NCBI GenBank assembly: GCA_045652125.1
Contig: JAZRTT010000049.1
Location: 1-42,427 of the forward strand
DNA: 42,427 bases
Direction: 5' to 3'
DNA from: Avoscillospira sp045652125
GTDB taxonomy: Bacteria > Bacillota > Clostridia > Oscillospirales > Oscillospiraceae
Both the position numbers and the translations under genes were made by a program. The notes below the pieces were generated by a model that saw only the letters and a list, made by a program, of their open reading frames with translations, was not told the DNA's origin and made no database searches. The first letter of the stretch is position 1. Each line of letters starts with the position of its first letter. Positions 1 to 8,461 of the stretch are shown piece after piece.

Positions 1-27
1 TTGGCTGTCAGGAAAGGAGACTAACTT

Positions 28-1287
28 ATGAAAAAACTGCTTGCTTTACTGTTGGCGCTGCTGATGGTGCTGTCTTTGGCCGCTTGCAGCGACACACCTC
101 CCGGCGTGGAGGAGGACGGCCCCGGCGGACTGGAAGACGTCAGCGACCCACCTGTGGAAGATCTTTCCATCTATCCCGGCCAGGAGCCCTTTGGCAGCGA
201 GACTGCCTGCGGACAGGTCGTGGAGCTTCCCGGCATTGCCCAACTGGAGTACATCGGCAGTAAGATCGTTACCGATGAATATGACGATCCCACCCTGCTG
301 AGTGTCTTTCTGTTTACCAATGAGGGCGACTACGAAGACTGCGCCTCCTGGTGTATGGACACTTACGCCTATCAGGGCGAAGAGGAACTGTGGGCAACTT
401 CTTTCACCTACAACGATGTGGTGCTGGATGAGTCCCTTTATGAAGAGATCGATGCCGGCGATAGCCTGGAGATCTGCTATGTGTATAACCTGGAAAATCT
501 CAGCGAGCCCGTGGTCTTCAGCTTCGCCAATGAGTTTGAAGAAGTGGGTCCCGTGGAGTTCACCGTGGATCTGTCCGAAGTGGAAAACTGCATGACCGTG
601 GCAGAGGGCATGGATGGCTATTATGTCGTCAGCTATCTGTACGAAAGTGGTGAGACCCTTGAGTATGGAGATCTGGAAGAGCTTGGCATGCTGAGCAACA
701 CCTATGTGGAGCTGTATGATGACGGCACCGGCGTCCTCAGTATGGCCGGCGAAGTCATGGACCTCACTTATGGCGCGATGTGTTTCTACATCGGAGATAT
801 CGTTCTGGACTACTACCTGGAAGACGGCGTTCTGACCCTGGAAGGCGATGACCTGTACTACGAGTTCACGCTGGGCGAGCCTGTGGAGGAGATTCCCGAA
901 GAAGAAAGCACCTTTGTTCCCGAGACGCTCACCACCGACTATGGCAACATCTCCATCACCACCCAGGAAGGCTGGACCTTGGGCGAATCCAAGAGCAACT
1001 ACTCCCTGACCCTGTACAACGATGTTACGGTCTGGCTGGATATCGTGGACGTGGAACTGAACACCATGGAGGATGAAATGGAGTATGTCCAGCTGGCTCT
1101 GGCAAGCTGCGAATACGAGGAAGTCACCATTGGCGATAACACCTATCAGATGCTGCAGGATCTGAGCTTCCCGCCGCTGACCTATCTGGTGGGCGAGACC
1201 AACAACGGCTATGCCTTTGTGGTGGAAGTCCGCGGTGTGGAGCCGGATGCCGTTATGGATATGCTGGAGAGCATCCGGATCAACTGA
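28..1287 (+). CDS. Putative secreted lipoprotein of unknown function
   Basis: The 419-residue product starts with a short lysine-containing signal sequence and a lipobox ending LAAC, with Cys20 the predicted lipidated residue. It should therefore be anchored to the outer face of the membrane. The mature part is very acidic, with many Glu, Asp and Tyr. It has an early low-complexity Pro/Gly/Glu/Asp stretch and a second Glu/Pro-rich linker near residue 290. A last module of about 110 residues (from about 305) looks like a compact beta-rich domain. The start is preceded by AGGAAAGGAG at proper spacing. It is 28 bases from the next lipoprotein gene, so the two are probably co-transcribed. I recognise no family; the lipoprotein call is firm, the function is open. 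Confidence 0.85.
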   Translation: MKKLLALLLALLMVLSLAACSDTPPGVEEDGPGGLEDVSDPPVEDLSIYPGQEPFGSETACGQVVELPGIAQLEYIGSKIVTDEYDDPTLLSVFLFTNEGDYEDCASWCMDTYAYQGEEELWATSFTYNDVVLDESLYEEIDAGDSLEICYVYNLENLSEPVVFSFANEFEEVGPVEFTVDLSEVENCMTVAEGMDGYYVVSYLYESGETLEYGDLEELGMLSNTYVELYDDGTGVLSMAGEVMDLTYGAMCFYIGDIVLDYYLEDGVLTLEGDDLYYEFTLGEPVEEIPEEESTFVPETLTTDYGNISITTQEGWTLGESKSNYSLTLYNDVTVWLDIVDVELNTMEDEMEYVQLALASCEYEEVTIGDNTYQMLQDLSFPPLTYLVGETNNGYAFVVEVRGVEPDAVMDMLESIRIN

Positions 1288-1315
1288 TCGATCAAACCGC
1301 AGCAGGAGGTAGCTT

Positions 1316-2776
1316 ATGAAATATGTGATTCGAATCGGGAGCATCCTGCTGACCCTGCTTGTGCTGGTGGCCTGCGGCGAAGTGCCGCCGCAGGAACAGC
1401 CGGCGGTGGAAACGGAAGAAGTCCGGCAGGATCTGTCCGTCTTTGCAGGCACTTACCGGGACTGCGTCCCGGAAGAAGCTGATGAAGGTTTTGTGCAGAT
1501 CACAGACTGGGGCGATTTCCTGATACTGGAGCATTTTCTGTGTATGGAAGGCAGTGTCTATTCCTTCTGGGCAGAGGAGTTCTGGCCCTACGAGGGAAGC
1601 CGGCAGGAGGATATGGTCTACGGCCAAAGCCAGACGTTCTCTTTGATGACCGCAGGAGACCTCTATGATACCATGCCCCGGAACCGCTCCATTGCTCTGA
1701 CCGATGAAGGCGTGGTGCTGAATTATGACGATTCCGATGCAGATTACTATGTGACCGACCCGGAATTTTCCTATCATTCCACTCCGGAAGAACTGCGGCA
1801 GATGCTGGAAGGGACTGCACAGACCCAGGACCAACTGACGGGCCTATGGAGATGGACCAACGGAGACGAAGCCCTTTGTCTGACTTTCCGGGAGGACGGC
1901 ACGGTATGGTTTTTGCAAAAGAAAGCCGGCGAGCCGGCGCAGGTCTATGAAGGTATTTTTTCCGCAGACAAAAAGACCGTGGAGGTCGTGGCGGAAAAGC
2001 TGGGGGACGGGAAATATCCCCACCGAATGACATGGGAATGGCTGGTGGACCGGGACAATATGCTGTGGCTGACCTTTGAGGATCAGCGGCAGGTCATTTT
2101 CCTGCCCACAGAAGAGACACCACCCCCTGCCATGGATCGGCAAAGGGCGCTGGCTTATATTGGCAGTCATTATGACATCGCCGATGACTACGAAGATCAG
2201 TACGGGACTGCCTATACCTACACCTACCGGATGCCTCAGTACTACGGTTATGATGCAGCGGTCATGGCGGTCAATGAACAGATTCGGGAGAAATACGCCT
2301 CCCTGATCGAAATGGAACTGCAGGCCATGAATCAGGGCGAATTCATCAGCTATACGGATGTGAACTGGGAATCCGCTGTGTTTGAGGATGTTTTGTATCT
2401 CCATGTCTATGCCGACTGCTTTAACTGGCAGGAGCATGATGCATGGTATTACGATCTGCAGACAGGTACATTTTTGACCACGCAGGAAGTTCTTGATCGG
2501 CTGCTGCTGGATCACGATTACTTCCTCACCGCCGTCAGAGACAACGCGCAAGACGTTTTTACCTCGTATTTTTCAGACATTCCCAAAGAAGAACGGGCAG
2601 AATACGGCTACTATGAAATGCTGGAATGGACGTTGTCCGATGAGGCGGTGAATTTCGACCTGCCCATCTTCGTCAATTCCGAAGGCAGCATCGCCGTCTA
2701 TGCCCGAATCGGCTCCATGGCGGGAGCCGGAGAATTTCGTGAAGTACTGTACCCCTTTGACGGTGCAGTCGGTTAA
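1316..2776 (+). CDS. Putative lipoprotein with DUF3298/RsiV-like C-terminal region
   Basis: This 486-residue protein has a signal peptide ending in the lipobox VLVAC (Cys20), so it is predicted to be a surface lipoprotein. The region around residues 178-270 resembles small lipocalin-like modules seen in clostridial lipoproteins. The last 200 residues (YTYTYRMPQ, then alternating strands and the ending FREVLYPFD) resemble the DUF3298/RsiV-type extracellular domain, but I can only match this by overall pattern. An AGCAGGAGG site precedes the ATG. It lies between another lipoprotein and a TM2 protein, all on the same strand with gaps under 30 bases. The function is unknown. Confidence 0.82.
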   Translation: MKYVIRIGSILLTLLVLVACGEVPPQEQPAVETEEVRQDLSVFAGTYRDCVPEEADEGFVQITDWGDFLILEHFLCMEGSVYSFWAEEFWPYEGSRQEDMVYGQSQTFSLMTAGDLYDTMPRNRSIALTDEGVVLNYDDSDADYYVTDPEFSYHSTPEELRQMLEGTAQTQDQLTGLWRWTNGDEALCLTFREDGTVWFLQKKAGEPAQVYEGIFSADKKTVEVVAEKLGDGKYPHRMTWEWLVDRDNMLWLTFEDQRQVIFLPTEETPPPAMDRQRALAYIGSHYDIADDYEDQYGTAYTYTYRMPQYYGYDAAVMAVNEQIREKYASLIEMELQAMNQGEFISYTDVNWESAVFEDVLYLHVYADCFNWQEHDAWYYDLQTGTFLTTQEVLDRLLLDHDYFLTAVRDNAQDVFTSYFSDIPKEERAEYGYYEMLEWTLSDEAVNFDLPIFVNSEGSIAVYARIGSMAGAGEFREVLYPFDGAVG

Positions 2777-2796
2777 GAATAAAAGGAGGAATTAAC

Positions 2797-3459
2797 ATGG
2801 CAAGTATCACTGAAATGGGAAAAGCCGTATCTGCGAGAACCTTTGAGATCCCCGCACCTTTGTCTATTGAGGACATTTTCGGCAAACTCCAGACCAGAGC
2901 AGCCGCCTTCCAGATGCCCTTTGATCTGAAAAAAGGCATCGGCGGTCTGCACATCGTGTTCAAAAAGGAAAAGGTCACCGATGTGATCATCCACATTTCC
3001 GTCAAGGAAAACACCGTCAAGGTCACACCTCTGGTGCAGGAGAACGCTTCTTCCGTGTCCATGGGCGGTATTTCCATGCGGACGGATAAAAACAGCCTGG
3101 GCAGAAAGGGCGTTAAGGGCATGCTGGATCTGCCCATGCAGAGAGGTGCCTACATCGATCTGGTGACGGATACGGCAAAGAAGATTCTGGCCGGAGAAGC
3201 GGTGGAAGATTTTGTCCATCCCACGGAAGAAGAAGTGGAAGCCGCCATCAATCCCCCCAGAAGCTGGATCGTGACGTTGATTCTGTGCCTGCTTCTGGGC
3301 GGCTTCGGCGTCCATCGATTCTATGTGGGCAAGATCGGTACCGGCATCCTGTGGCTGCTGACCGGCGGTGTTTTCGGTATCGGCTGGCTGGTGGACTTCA
3401 TCAAGATTTTGGTCAATAAATTCACCGACAAGGAAGGCAGACCGCTGGAAAAGAAGTGA
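2797..3459 (+). CDS. TM2 domain-containing membrane protein
   Basis: The product is 220 residues long. The first ~150 residues are soluble and of no family I recognise. Residues about 155-214 form a TM2 domain: two hydrophobic helices around the GGFGVHRFYVGK turn, then an IGWLVDF segment. TM2 proteins are small membrane proteins of unclear role. The soluble N-terminus contains a Ser/Met-rich stretch near residues 85-100 and looks like a stand-alone alpha/beta domain that the membrane part would tether. The ribosome site is AAAGGAGG, 8 bases before ATG. An intrinsic terminator follows, so it is probably the last gene of the lipoprotein operon. Confidence 0.85.
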   Translation: MASITEMGKAVSARTFEIPAPLSIEDIFGKLQTRAAAFQMPFDLKKGIGGLHIVFKKEKVTDVIIHISVKENTVKVTPLVQENASSVSMGGISMRTDKNSLGRKGVKGMLDLPMQRGAYIDLVTDTAKKILAGEAVEDFVHPTEEEVEAAINPPRSWIVTLILCLLLGGFGVHRFYVGKIGTGILWLLTGGVFGIGWLVDFIKILVNKFTDKEGRPLEKK

Positions 3460-3510
3460 TCTGTGCCCTTTTCCAAATATAGAATCCTATTTGTGATTCT
3501 TGCTGATTTT

Positions 3511-3544
3511 TGCCCCGAAAGCATTTGCTTTCGGGGCATTTTTT
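3511..3544 (+). terminator. Intrinsic terminator after the TM2 gene
   Basis: A perfect 12-bp stem (3511-3522 with 3527-3538) closes a 4-base loop and is followed by a run of T residues. It separates the lipoprotein/TM2 operon from the hppA promoter. Confidence 0.9.
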
Positions 3545-3559
3545 CGGTTTGACCGTTCA

Positions 3560-3588
3560 TTGACAGGACTGGCATGATTTTTTATACT
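3560..3588 (+). promoter_or_regulatory. SigA-type promoter for hppA
   Basis: TTGACA (3560-3565) and TATACT (3583-3588) are separated by exactly 17 bases. Transcription should start near 3595, leaving a leader of about 150 bases before the hppA start. Confidence 0.85.
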
Positions 3589-3663
3589 GGAAATATAAAT
3601 AGGGATAAGTGGTGGAGTCTGTTATGGGGCATTGCCCGATTATCCGAAATATACGCAAAATCG

Positions 3664-3692
3664 GAGACAGAACCATTTTCAGGTTTTGTCTC
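3664..3692 (+). promoter_or_regulatory. Hairpin in the hppA leader
   Basis: An 11-bp stem with one G-U pair (3664-3674 with 3682-3692) lies in the untranslated leader and is followed by a T-rich stretch (TCTTTGCGTTTTT). It could act as an attenuator or a message-stabilising element. I match it to no known riboswitch. Confidence 0.4.
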
Positions 3693-3747
3693 TTTGCGTT
3701 TTTGGAGGCAGATCCCCGTCCCTGCAAAGAAAGGTAAGGTGAAATCT

Positions 3748-5826
3748 ATGGAGATCCAGCTCAGTTTGTTCTACGGTCTGGCCTTTTTGATCGCGGCATT
3801 GGCCTTCGCCTTTGCGGCCTATTTGTATCTGTGGGTCAAAAGGCAGCCGGTAGAAAACAGCACCATTCGCGATGTGGCGCAGCTCATCAAAGAGGGCGCC
3901 AATACCTTCATGCGCAGGGAATATAAGATCCTTGCCCGGTTCGCCATGGTCATTGCCGTCATCATTTTCGTGCTGATGCCCATCCCGGTGTGGAAGAGCA
4001 ATGTGGTGAGCAACGCCGCCATGGCGATCTCCTATCTCATCGGTACGGCTCTTTCGGCTGTGGCCGGTAAGATCGGCATTCTGGTGGCTACCTTATCCAA
4101 TGCCCGTGCCGCCGAAGGTGCCCAGAAGGGCATTAAGCCCGCTTTCCTTATTGGCTTCCGCGGAGGAGCGGTCATGGGTCTTTTGGTGGTGGGATGCTCC
4201 CTGTTGGGTGTGGCTGCCATTTTGTGGGCCACCGGAGATGCTTCTATTTTGCTGGGCTTTTCCTTTGGTGCCAGCTCTCTGGCCCTGTTTGCCAAAGCCG
4301 GCGGCGGTATTTTCACCAAAACCGCCGACGTTTCCGCCGACCTGACCGGCAAGGTGGAACTGGGCATCGCAGAGGACGATCCCCGGAATCCTGCAGTTAT
4401 TGCCGACAATGTAGGTGACAACGTAGGTGACGTGGCCGGTATGGGTGCAGACCTGTTTGACTCCAATGTGGCTGCCATGGCTTCTGCTTTGGTTATTGCC
4501 CAGAGTCTCGGCGGCGAGCTCAACGTGAAGACCGTATTCTGCTATGCGATTTTAGGCCTTCTGTCCTCCATCATCGGTATCGCTACGGCCCGTATCGGCA
4601 AACACGGCTCTCCCACCAGAGCCTTGAATGCCTCCACCTATGTGACCACGGCTGTATTTCTTGTGCTGACAGCCATTGCCACATGGTTCTTCGGCTTTGC
4701 CTGGAGAATCTGGGGCGCGGCCTCCACGGGCCTTTTGGTGGGTGTCATCATCGGTATCACGACGGATTATTTTACCGATGACACCAAGCCTATCGTCAGG
4801 AAAGTGGCCCATGCTTCTGCTTCCGGCCCTGCCTTTACGGTTTTGTCCGGTGTGGCCTACGGCTTCCTGTCTGCTCTGCCTGCCATGGTTGGTATCGCCA
4901 TTTCCGCATTGGTGGCCTATCAGCTCTGCGCTCCCATGGGTGACGGATATGCGGTATTCGGTATCTCCATGGCGGCTGTGGGTATGCTCTCCATCGTGGG
5001 CATGATCATTTCCAACGATGCTTACGGACCCATTGTGGACAATGCCAGAGGCTTGGCGGAAATGGGCAGTCTGGGCGAAGAGACCATTCAGATTGCCGAT
5101 GAACTGGACAGCGCCGGCAATACGGTCAAGGCTGTGACCAAGGGCTTCTCCATTTCTGCTGCCGGTCTGACGGTTATTTCCCTGCTGGGTGCCTTTATGG
5201 CAGAGGCCAATCATGCATTGGAAGCTGCCGGCAAGGCGCTTATCACCGGTTTTGATATTATGTCCCCTACCGTATTCTTTGGTATTTTGATCGGTGCAGC
5301 TATCCCGGCGGTGTTCTCCGCTATGCTGATTTTGGGGGTAGATAAGAACGCTCAGCGGATGGTGGAGGAGATCCACCGTCAGTTCCGCACCATTGTGGGG
5401 CTGAAAGAATGCAAAGAGGGTGTGAAGCCTGACTATGACCGCTGTATCGATATTGCCACCACCGGAGCCCTGAAGGAACTGATTCCTGCCGGTCTTATGA
5501 GCATTTTGTCCACAGTGGCGGTGGGTTTGATCGGCGGCCCGGAAGCCATCGGCGGCTTCCTGCTGGGCAATATTGTTTCCGGTTTGCTGTTGGCGCTGTT
5601 CATGTCCAACGCCGGCGGCCTGTGGGATAATTCCAAGAAATATGTGGAAGCGGGCAACGAAGGCGGAAAGGGCAGCGAAGCCCACAAATCTGCCGTTATC
5701 GGTGATACGGTCGGTGACCCCTTCAAAGATACTGCAGGCCCCTCCATCAATACCCAGATCACGGTGGTCTCTCTGGTGGCATCTTTGTGCTCCACCCTGT
5801 TTGTAGCCATTTCCCTCTTTGGATAA
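3748..5826 (+). CDS. hppA: Membrane-bound proton-translocating pyrophosphatase
   Basis: HppA hydrolyses pyrophosphate in the membrane and couples this to ion pumping. From the ATG at 3748 the product has 692 residues, normal for the family, with many membrane helices. The start at 3748 has an AAGGTAAGG site and a proper hydrophobic N-terminus; an in-frame ATG at 3574 lies inside the promoter and adds 58 atypical residues. Signature segments are present: DVSADLTGKVE and EDDPRNPAVIADNVGDNVGD for pyrophosphate and Mg binding, and DNARGLAEM further on. The GNTVKAVTKG segment has Lys (residue 461) where potassium-dependent enzymes have Ala, so I infer a K-independent, H+-pumping enzyme. It is a single-gene unit between a promoter and a strong terminator. 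Confidence 0.96.
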   Translation: MEIQLSLFYGLAFLIAALAFAFAAYLYLWVKRQPVENSTIRDVAQLIKEGANTFMRREYKILARFAMVIAVIIFVLMPIPVWKSNVVSNAAMAISYLIGTALSAVAGKIGILVATLSNARAAEGAQKGIKPAFLIGFRGGAVMGLLVVGCSLLGVAAILWATGDASILLGFSFGASSLALFAKAGGGIFTKTADVSADLTGKVELGIAEDDPRNPAVIADNVGDNVGDVAGMGADLFDSNVAAMASALVIAQSLGGELNVKTVFCYAILGLLSSIIGIATARIGKHGSPTRALNASTYVTTAVFLVLTAIATWFFGFAWRIWGAASTGLLVGVIIGITTDYFTDDTKPIVRKVAHASASGPAFTVLSGVAYGFLSALPAMVGIAISALVAYQLCAPMGDGYAVFGISMAAVGMLSIVGMIISNDAYGPIVDNARGLAEMGSLGEETIQIADELDSAGNTVKAVTKGFSISAAGLTVISLLGAFMAEANHALEAAGKALITGFDIMSPTVFFGILIGAAIPAVFSAMLILGVDKNAQRMVEEIHRQFRTIVGLKECKEGVKPDYDRCIDIATTGALKELIPAGLMSILSTVAVGLIGGPEAIGGFLLGNIVSGLLLALFMSNAGGLWDNSKKYVEAGNEGGKGSEAHKSAVIGDTVGDPFKDTAGPSINTQITVVSLVASLCSTLFVAISLFG

Positions 5827-5834
5827 GATTTTAA

Positions 5835-5880
5835 CAAAAAACATCCCGCTGTGCCAAACAGGCACAGCGGGATGTTTTTT
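5835..5880. terminator. Strong bidirectional terminator after hppA
   Basis: A 20-bp inverted repeat (5835-5854 with 5861-5880) carries an A-run on the left and a T-run on the right, with a 6-base loop. It would terminate in either direction. Confidence 0.92.
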
Positions 5881-5903
5881 CATCCGGCCTGCTTCTTTTT
5901 TTC

Positions 5904-5932
5904 TTGACACTGGCGGTCGAAACAATTAGAAT
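5904..5932 (+). promoter_or_regulatory. SigA-type promoter for rny
   Basis: TTGACA (5904-5909) and TAGAAT (5927-5932) have a 17-base spacer. Transcription should begin near 5939, about 110 bases before the rny start. Confidence 0.82.
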
Positions 5933-6049
5933 ATACAATTGAGAGTAGTATGGCAAGTCTGCGTTTTAGGGGAACTCAGCCGAGCCTTTGTCTTTCAACC
6001 GCATACCTTTGTTTTCCCAAATTACGATAAGGAGGTGGGTCCGAAACTT

Positions 6050-7603
6050 ATGAAATTGGTAGTTGCCATTGCCCTGATTGCCGCCGCATTTGTGATCAGT
6101 GGTATTATTTTCTTCCTGATCGGCACCGCATACCGCAAAAAGATCGCTGAAAAAGAAATCGGCAGCGCGGAAGAAGAAGCGCGCCGCATCCTCAATGAAG
6201 CCATTAAAAGCGCTGAAAGCAAAAAGCGTGAAATGATGCTGGAAGCCAAGGAAGAAATTCATAAATCTCGAACCGAAAATGACCGTGAAATGAAAGAGCG
6301 CCGTGCAGACCTGCAGAAGCAGGAGCGCCGCTTACAGCAGAAAGAAGAAACGCTGGACAAGAAAATGGACGCCCACGAGAAAAAGGAGGAGGAACTGGCC
6401 AAAAAAATGGCCAATGTTGCTGCGACTCAGGAAGAAGTGGATGCCCTGAAGGCCAGCCAGATGGCGATGCTGGAGAAGATCTCCGGATTGAGCAAGGAGG
6501 ACGCCAAAAATTATCTGCTGCAAAACATCGAATCCGAGGTCCGGCACGAAACTGCCATGAAGATCAAGGAGATCGAAACCGAGATGAAGGACCAGGCCGA
6601 TCAGATGGCCCGGGAGATCATCGGGATTGCCATTCAGCGCTGTGCCGCAGACCATGCGGCAGAAGCTACCGTTTCCGTTGTACCCCTGCCGAATGACGAA
6701 ATGAAGGGCCGTATCATTGGCCGTGAAGGTCGCAACATTCGTACTCTGGAAACCATCACCGGCGTCGATCTGATCATCGACGATACCCCCGAGGCCATCA
6801 CCGTTTCCAGCTTCGACCCGGTTCGGAGAGAAGTTGCCCGGTTGGCTTTGGAAAAGCTCATTGCCGACGGCCGTATCCATCCCACCCGTATTGAGGACAT
6901 GGTGGAAAAGGCACGCCGGGAAGTGGATCAGACCATCAAGACTGAGGGCGAGCGTGCTACCTTTGAAACCGGTATCCACGGCCTGCATCCCGAGCTTGTG
7001 AAGCTTCTGGGCCGCCAGAAGTACCGCACCTCCTACGGTCAGAACGTTCTGAACCACTCCATTGAAGTTGCCCATATTGCAGGTCTTTTGGCCAGCGAGC
7101 TGGGTCTGGACGTGACCTTGGCCAAGCGTGCCGGTCTGCTCCATGACCTTGGCAAGTCCGTGGACCACGAAATGGAAGGCAGTCACGTCCAGCTGGGCGT
7201 GGAGCTGGCCCGGAAGTATAAGGAATCTCCTGCGGTCATTCATGCCATCGAAGCGCACCACGGCGACGTGGGGGCGCAGACGGCCATGGCCTGTCTGGTG
7301 CAGGCCGCCGATGCCATTTCCGCCGCCCGTCCCGGCGCAAGACGGGAGAATGTGGAGAATTACATCCGCCGTCTGGAAAAGCTGGAGGAGCTGACCGGTT
7401 CCTTCCCCGGCGTGGAAAAGTCCTATGCCATTCAGGCCGGTCGGGAAGTCCGCATTATGGTCAAGCCCGAGGAAGTTACCGAGGACCATATGATCCTCTT
7501 GGCCCGGGAACTGGCCAAGAAGATCGAATCCGAGCTGGAATATCCCGGTCAGATCAAGGTCAACGTCATCCGCGAGACCAAAGCTGTGGAATTTGCAAAA
7601 TAA
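6050..7603 (+). CDS. rny: Ribonuclease Y
   Basis: RNase Y is the membrane-anchored endoribonuclease that initiates mRNA decay in many Firmicutes. The product from 6050 is 517 residues, the usual length. It has an N-terminal membrane helix (about residues 3-25) and a long Glu/Lys/Arg-rich coiled coil (about 30-160). A KH domain contains the GRIIGREGRN loop starting at residue 220, and an HD domain contains the HDLGK motif (His365-Asp366). The ATG at 6050 has AAGGAGGTGG upstream; an in-frame start at 5939 would sit on the predicted transcription start and adds residues that do not fit the family. It appears to be transcribed alone. Confidence 0.97.
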   Translation: MKLVVAIALIAAAFVISGIIFFLIGTAYRKKIAEKEIGSAEEEARRILNEAIKSAESKKREMMLEAKEEIHKSRTENDREMKERRADLQKQERRLQQKEETLDKKMDAHEKKEEELAKKMANVAATQEEVDALKASQMAMLEKISGLSKEDAKNYLLQNIESEVRHETAMKIKEIETEMKDQADQMAREIIGIAIQRCAADHAAEATVSVVPLPNDEMKGRIIGREGRNIRTLETITGVDLIIDDTPEAITVSSFDPVRREVARLALEKLIADGRIHPTRIEDMVEKARREVDQTIKTEGERATFETGIHGLHPELVKLLGRQKYRTSYGQNVLNHSIEVAHIAGLLASELGLDVTLAKRAGLLHDLGKSVDHEMEGSHVQLGVELARKYKESPAVIHAIEAHHGDVGAQTAMACLVQAADAISAARPGARRENVENYIRRLEKLEELTGSFPGVEKSYAIQAGREVRIMVKPEEVTEDHMILLARELAKKIESELEYPGQIKVNVIRETKAVEFAK

Positions 7604-7607
7604 GAAA

Positions 7608-7643
7608 AAAGACCGCCCTGCAGACGCAGAGCGGTCTTTCTTT
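7608..7643 (+). terminator. Intrinsic terminator after rny
   Basis: A 9-bp stem (7608-7616 with 7631-7639) is followed by a short pyrimidine-rich tract. The loop is rather long (14 bases), so efficiency is uncertain. Confidence 0.65.
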
Positions 7644-7675
7644 CATTGACAATGGATCATTGTAAATTTTCAATT

Positions 7676-7701
7676 AAAAAGGATGGCAGGCCATCCTTTT
7701 T
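7676..7701 (-). terminator. Intrinsic terminator for the minus-strand gene at 7700-8131
   Basis: A near-perfect palindrome (7676-7687 with 7690-7701) ends in a T-run when read on the minus strand. It overlaps the stop codon of the adjacent minus-strand gene and lies tail to tail with the rny terminator. Confidence 0.8.
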
Positions 7702-8131
7702 ACATATACGGCCGCATGCCGGCGGAGAGTTGTTCTTCGCAGTCAATGAGCTGTTCGGCAAGGTTTTTTGCCTCCCGGTCTGCTCCGGCGTAGCGATTCC
7801 GGCTTTTGCACAAAGACCGCACGCCCATATCACAGCCGCCGGCCACCAGCTCTGCCGCCGCTGTATCATCTCCACCAAAGGCAAAACGGGTGTTGGTCTT
7901 GAGCCAGGACATGCTCTTTGCCATAAGGTTGGGCTGTTTTTCCTGCCCGCCGAGCTGATGGAGCATATCCACAGTCTGCTCCCGAAGGTTCTTGTGGGTG
8001 TGGATGCTTTCCTGAAGTTTTCGCCGCAAAGTCTGATCTTTCACATTGGGCAAAACACCGTCCAGAGTGGCCACCGCCATTTCAATTCCGGCGGTACAGT
8101 CGCCCAACAGGCCAAGGGTATCCTTATCCAT
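7700..8131 (-). CDS. Hypothetical helical protein, possibly a four-helix bundle
   Basis: The 143-residue minus-strand protein is soluble and strongly helical. One segment (about residues 8-60) runs ETAV-like through LRRKLQESIHTHKN, and another lies near the C-terminus (EAKNLAEQLIDCEEQL). The pattern resembles small clostridial four-helix or ferritin-like proteins, but I see no complete metal-binding ExxH pair and assign no family. The start is well supported by AAAGGAGG on the minus strand (8139-8143 core). It is transcribed opposite to its neighbours and ends in its own terminator, so it is a single-gene unit. Confidence 0.8.
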   Translation of the reverse strand: MDKDTLGLLGDCTAGIEMAVATLDGVLPNVKDQTLRRKLQESIHTHKNLREQTVDMLHQLGGQEKQPNLMAKSMSWLKTNTRFAFGGDDTAAAELVAGGCDMGVRSLCKSRNRYAGADREAKNLAEQLIDCEEQLSAGMRPYM

Positions 8132-8180
8132 AAAAAATCCTCCTTTTTTCGATTAATATGTACCATTTTTCTTGATTCTA

Positions 8181-8189
8181 TGCTACAAT
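8181..8189 (+). promoter_or_regulatory. Extended -10 promoter for the small gene at 8212
   Basis: TGCTACAAT (8181-8189) is an extended -10 box with no clear -35 element. The predicted transcription start would be near 8196. The same TGCTACAAT box precedes hpt. Confidence 0.55.
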
Positions 8190-8211
8190 GCATCACGGAC
8201 GAGGTGATTGT

Positions 8212-8376
8212 ATGGAAACAGTTTATTTGACAGTTCGGGAGATCTGCGGAGATTATGCCCTGTTGGTCAGCGATGGCGGCGAGATCCGGCAGACGGCTAT
8301 TTTCCTTTTGCCTGACGGAATCACCGACGGTACTCGTTTGAAATTGGAAAATTTTTCCTATGAGATTCTGGAATGA
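8212..8376 (+). CDS. Small DUF3006-like protein
   Basis: This 54-residue product begins METVYLTVREI and contains GDYALLVSDGG followed by a strand and LPDGITDGTRL. That order fits the small OB-like DUF3006 family, whose members typically start with a strand, a GDxAVL motif and a LPxGxxxG motif. The function of the family is unknown. The ATG at 8212 has GAGGTG 5 bases before it. An upstream in-frame ATG at 8188 overlaps the -10 box and has no ribosome site. A DUF4358 lipoprotein follows after 85 bases. Confidence 0.75.
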   Translation: METVYLTVREICGDYALLVSDGGEIRQTAIFLLPDGITDGTRLKLENFSYEILE

Positions 8377-8461
8377 CCGGGAACAAAGTCCCGTTTTGTT
8401 CGTCAATAAGAGAGAGCGGACAACTTCCGCTGTTTGAAAACCGATTTGGAGGAACTTGAAA

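Noticed and set aside
46..1452. Long open frame on the minus strand opposite the first lipoprotein gene
   Set aside because: It is a shadow frame: His/Gln/Gly-rich with no family features and no ribosome site, opposite a gene with signal peptide and good start.
3574..3747. 58-residue N-terminal extension of HppA
   Set aside because: Its ATG lies inside the promoter region, before the predicted transcription start, and the residues do not resemble the family.
4552..5925. Long minus-strand open frame opposite hppA
   Set aside because: hppA motifs on the plus strand are unmistakable, and the antisense frame also crosses the terminator.
5939..6049. 37-residue N-terminal extension of RNase Y
   Set aside because: It would start at the predicted transcription start, and the normal membrane helix begins right after the ATG at 6050.
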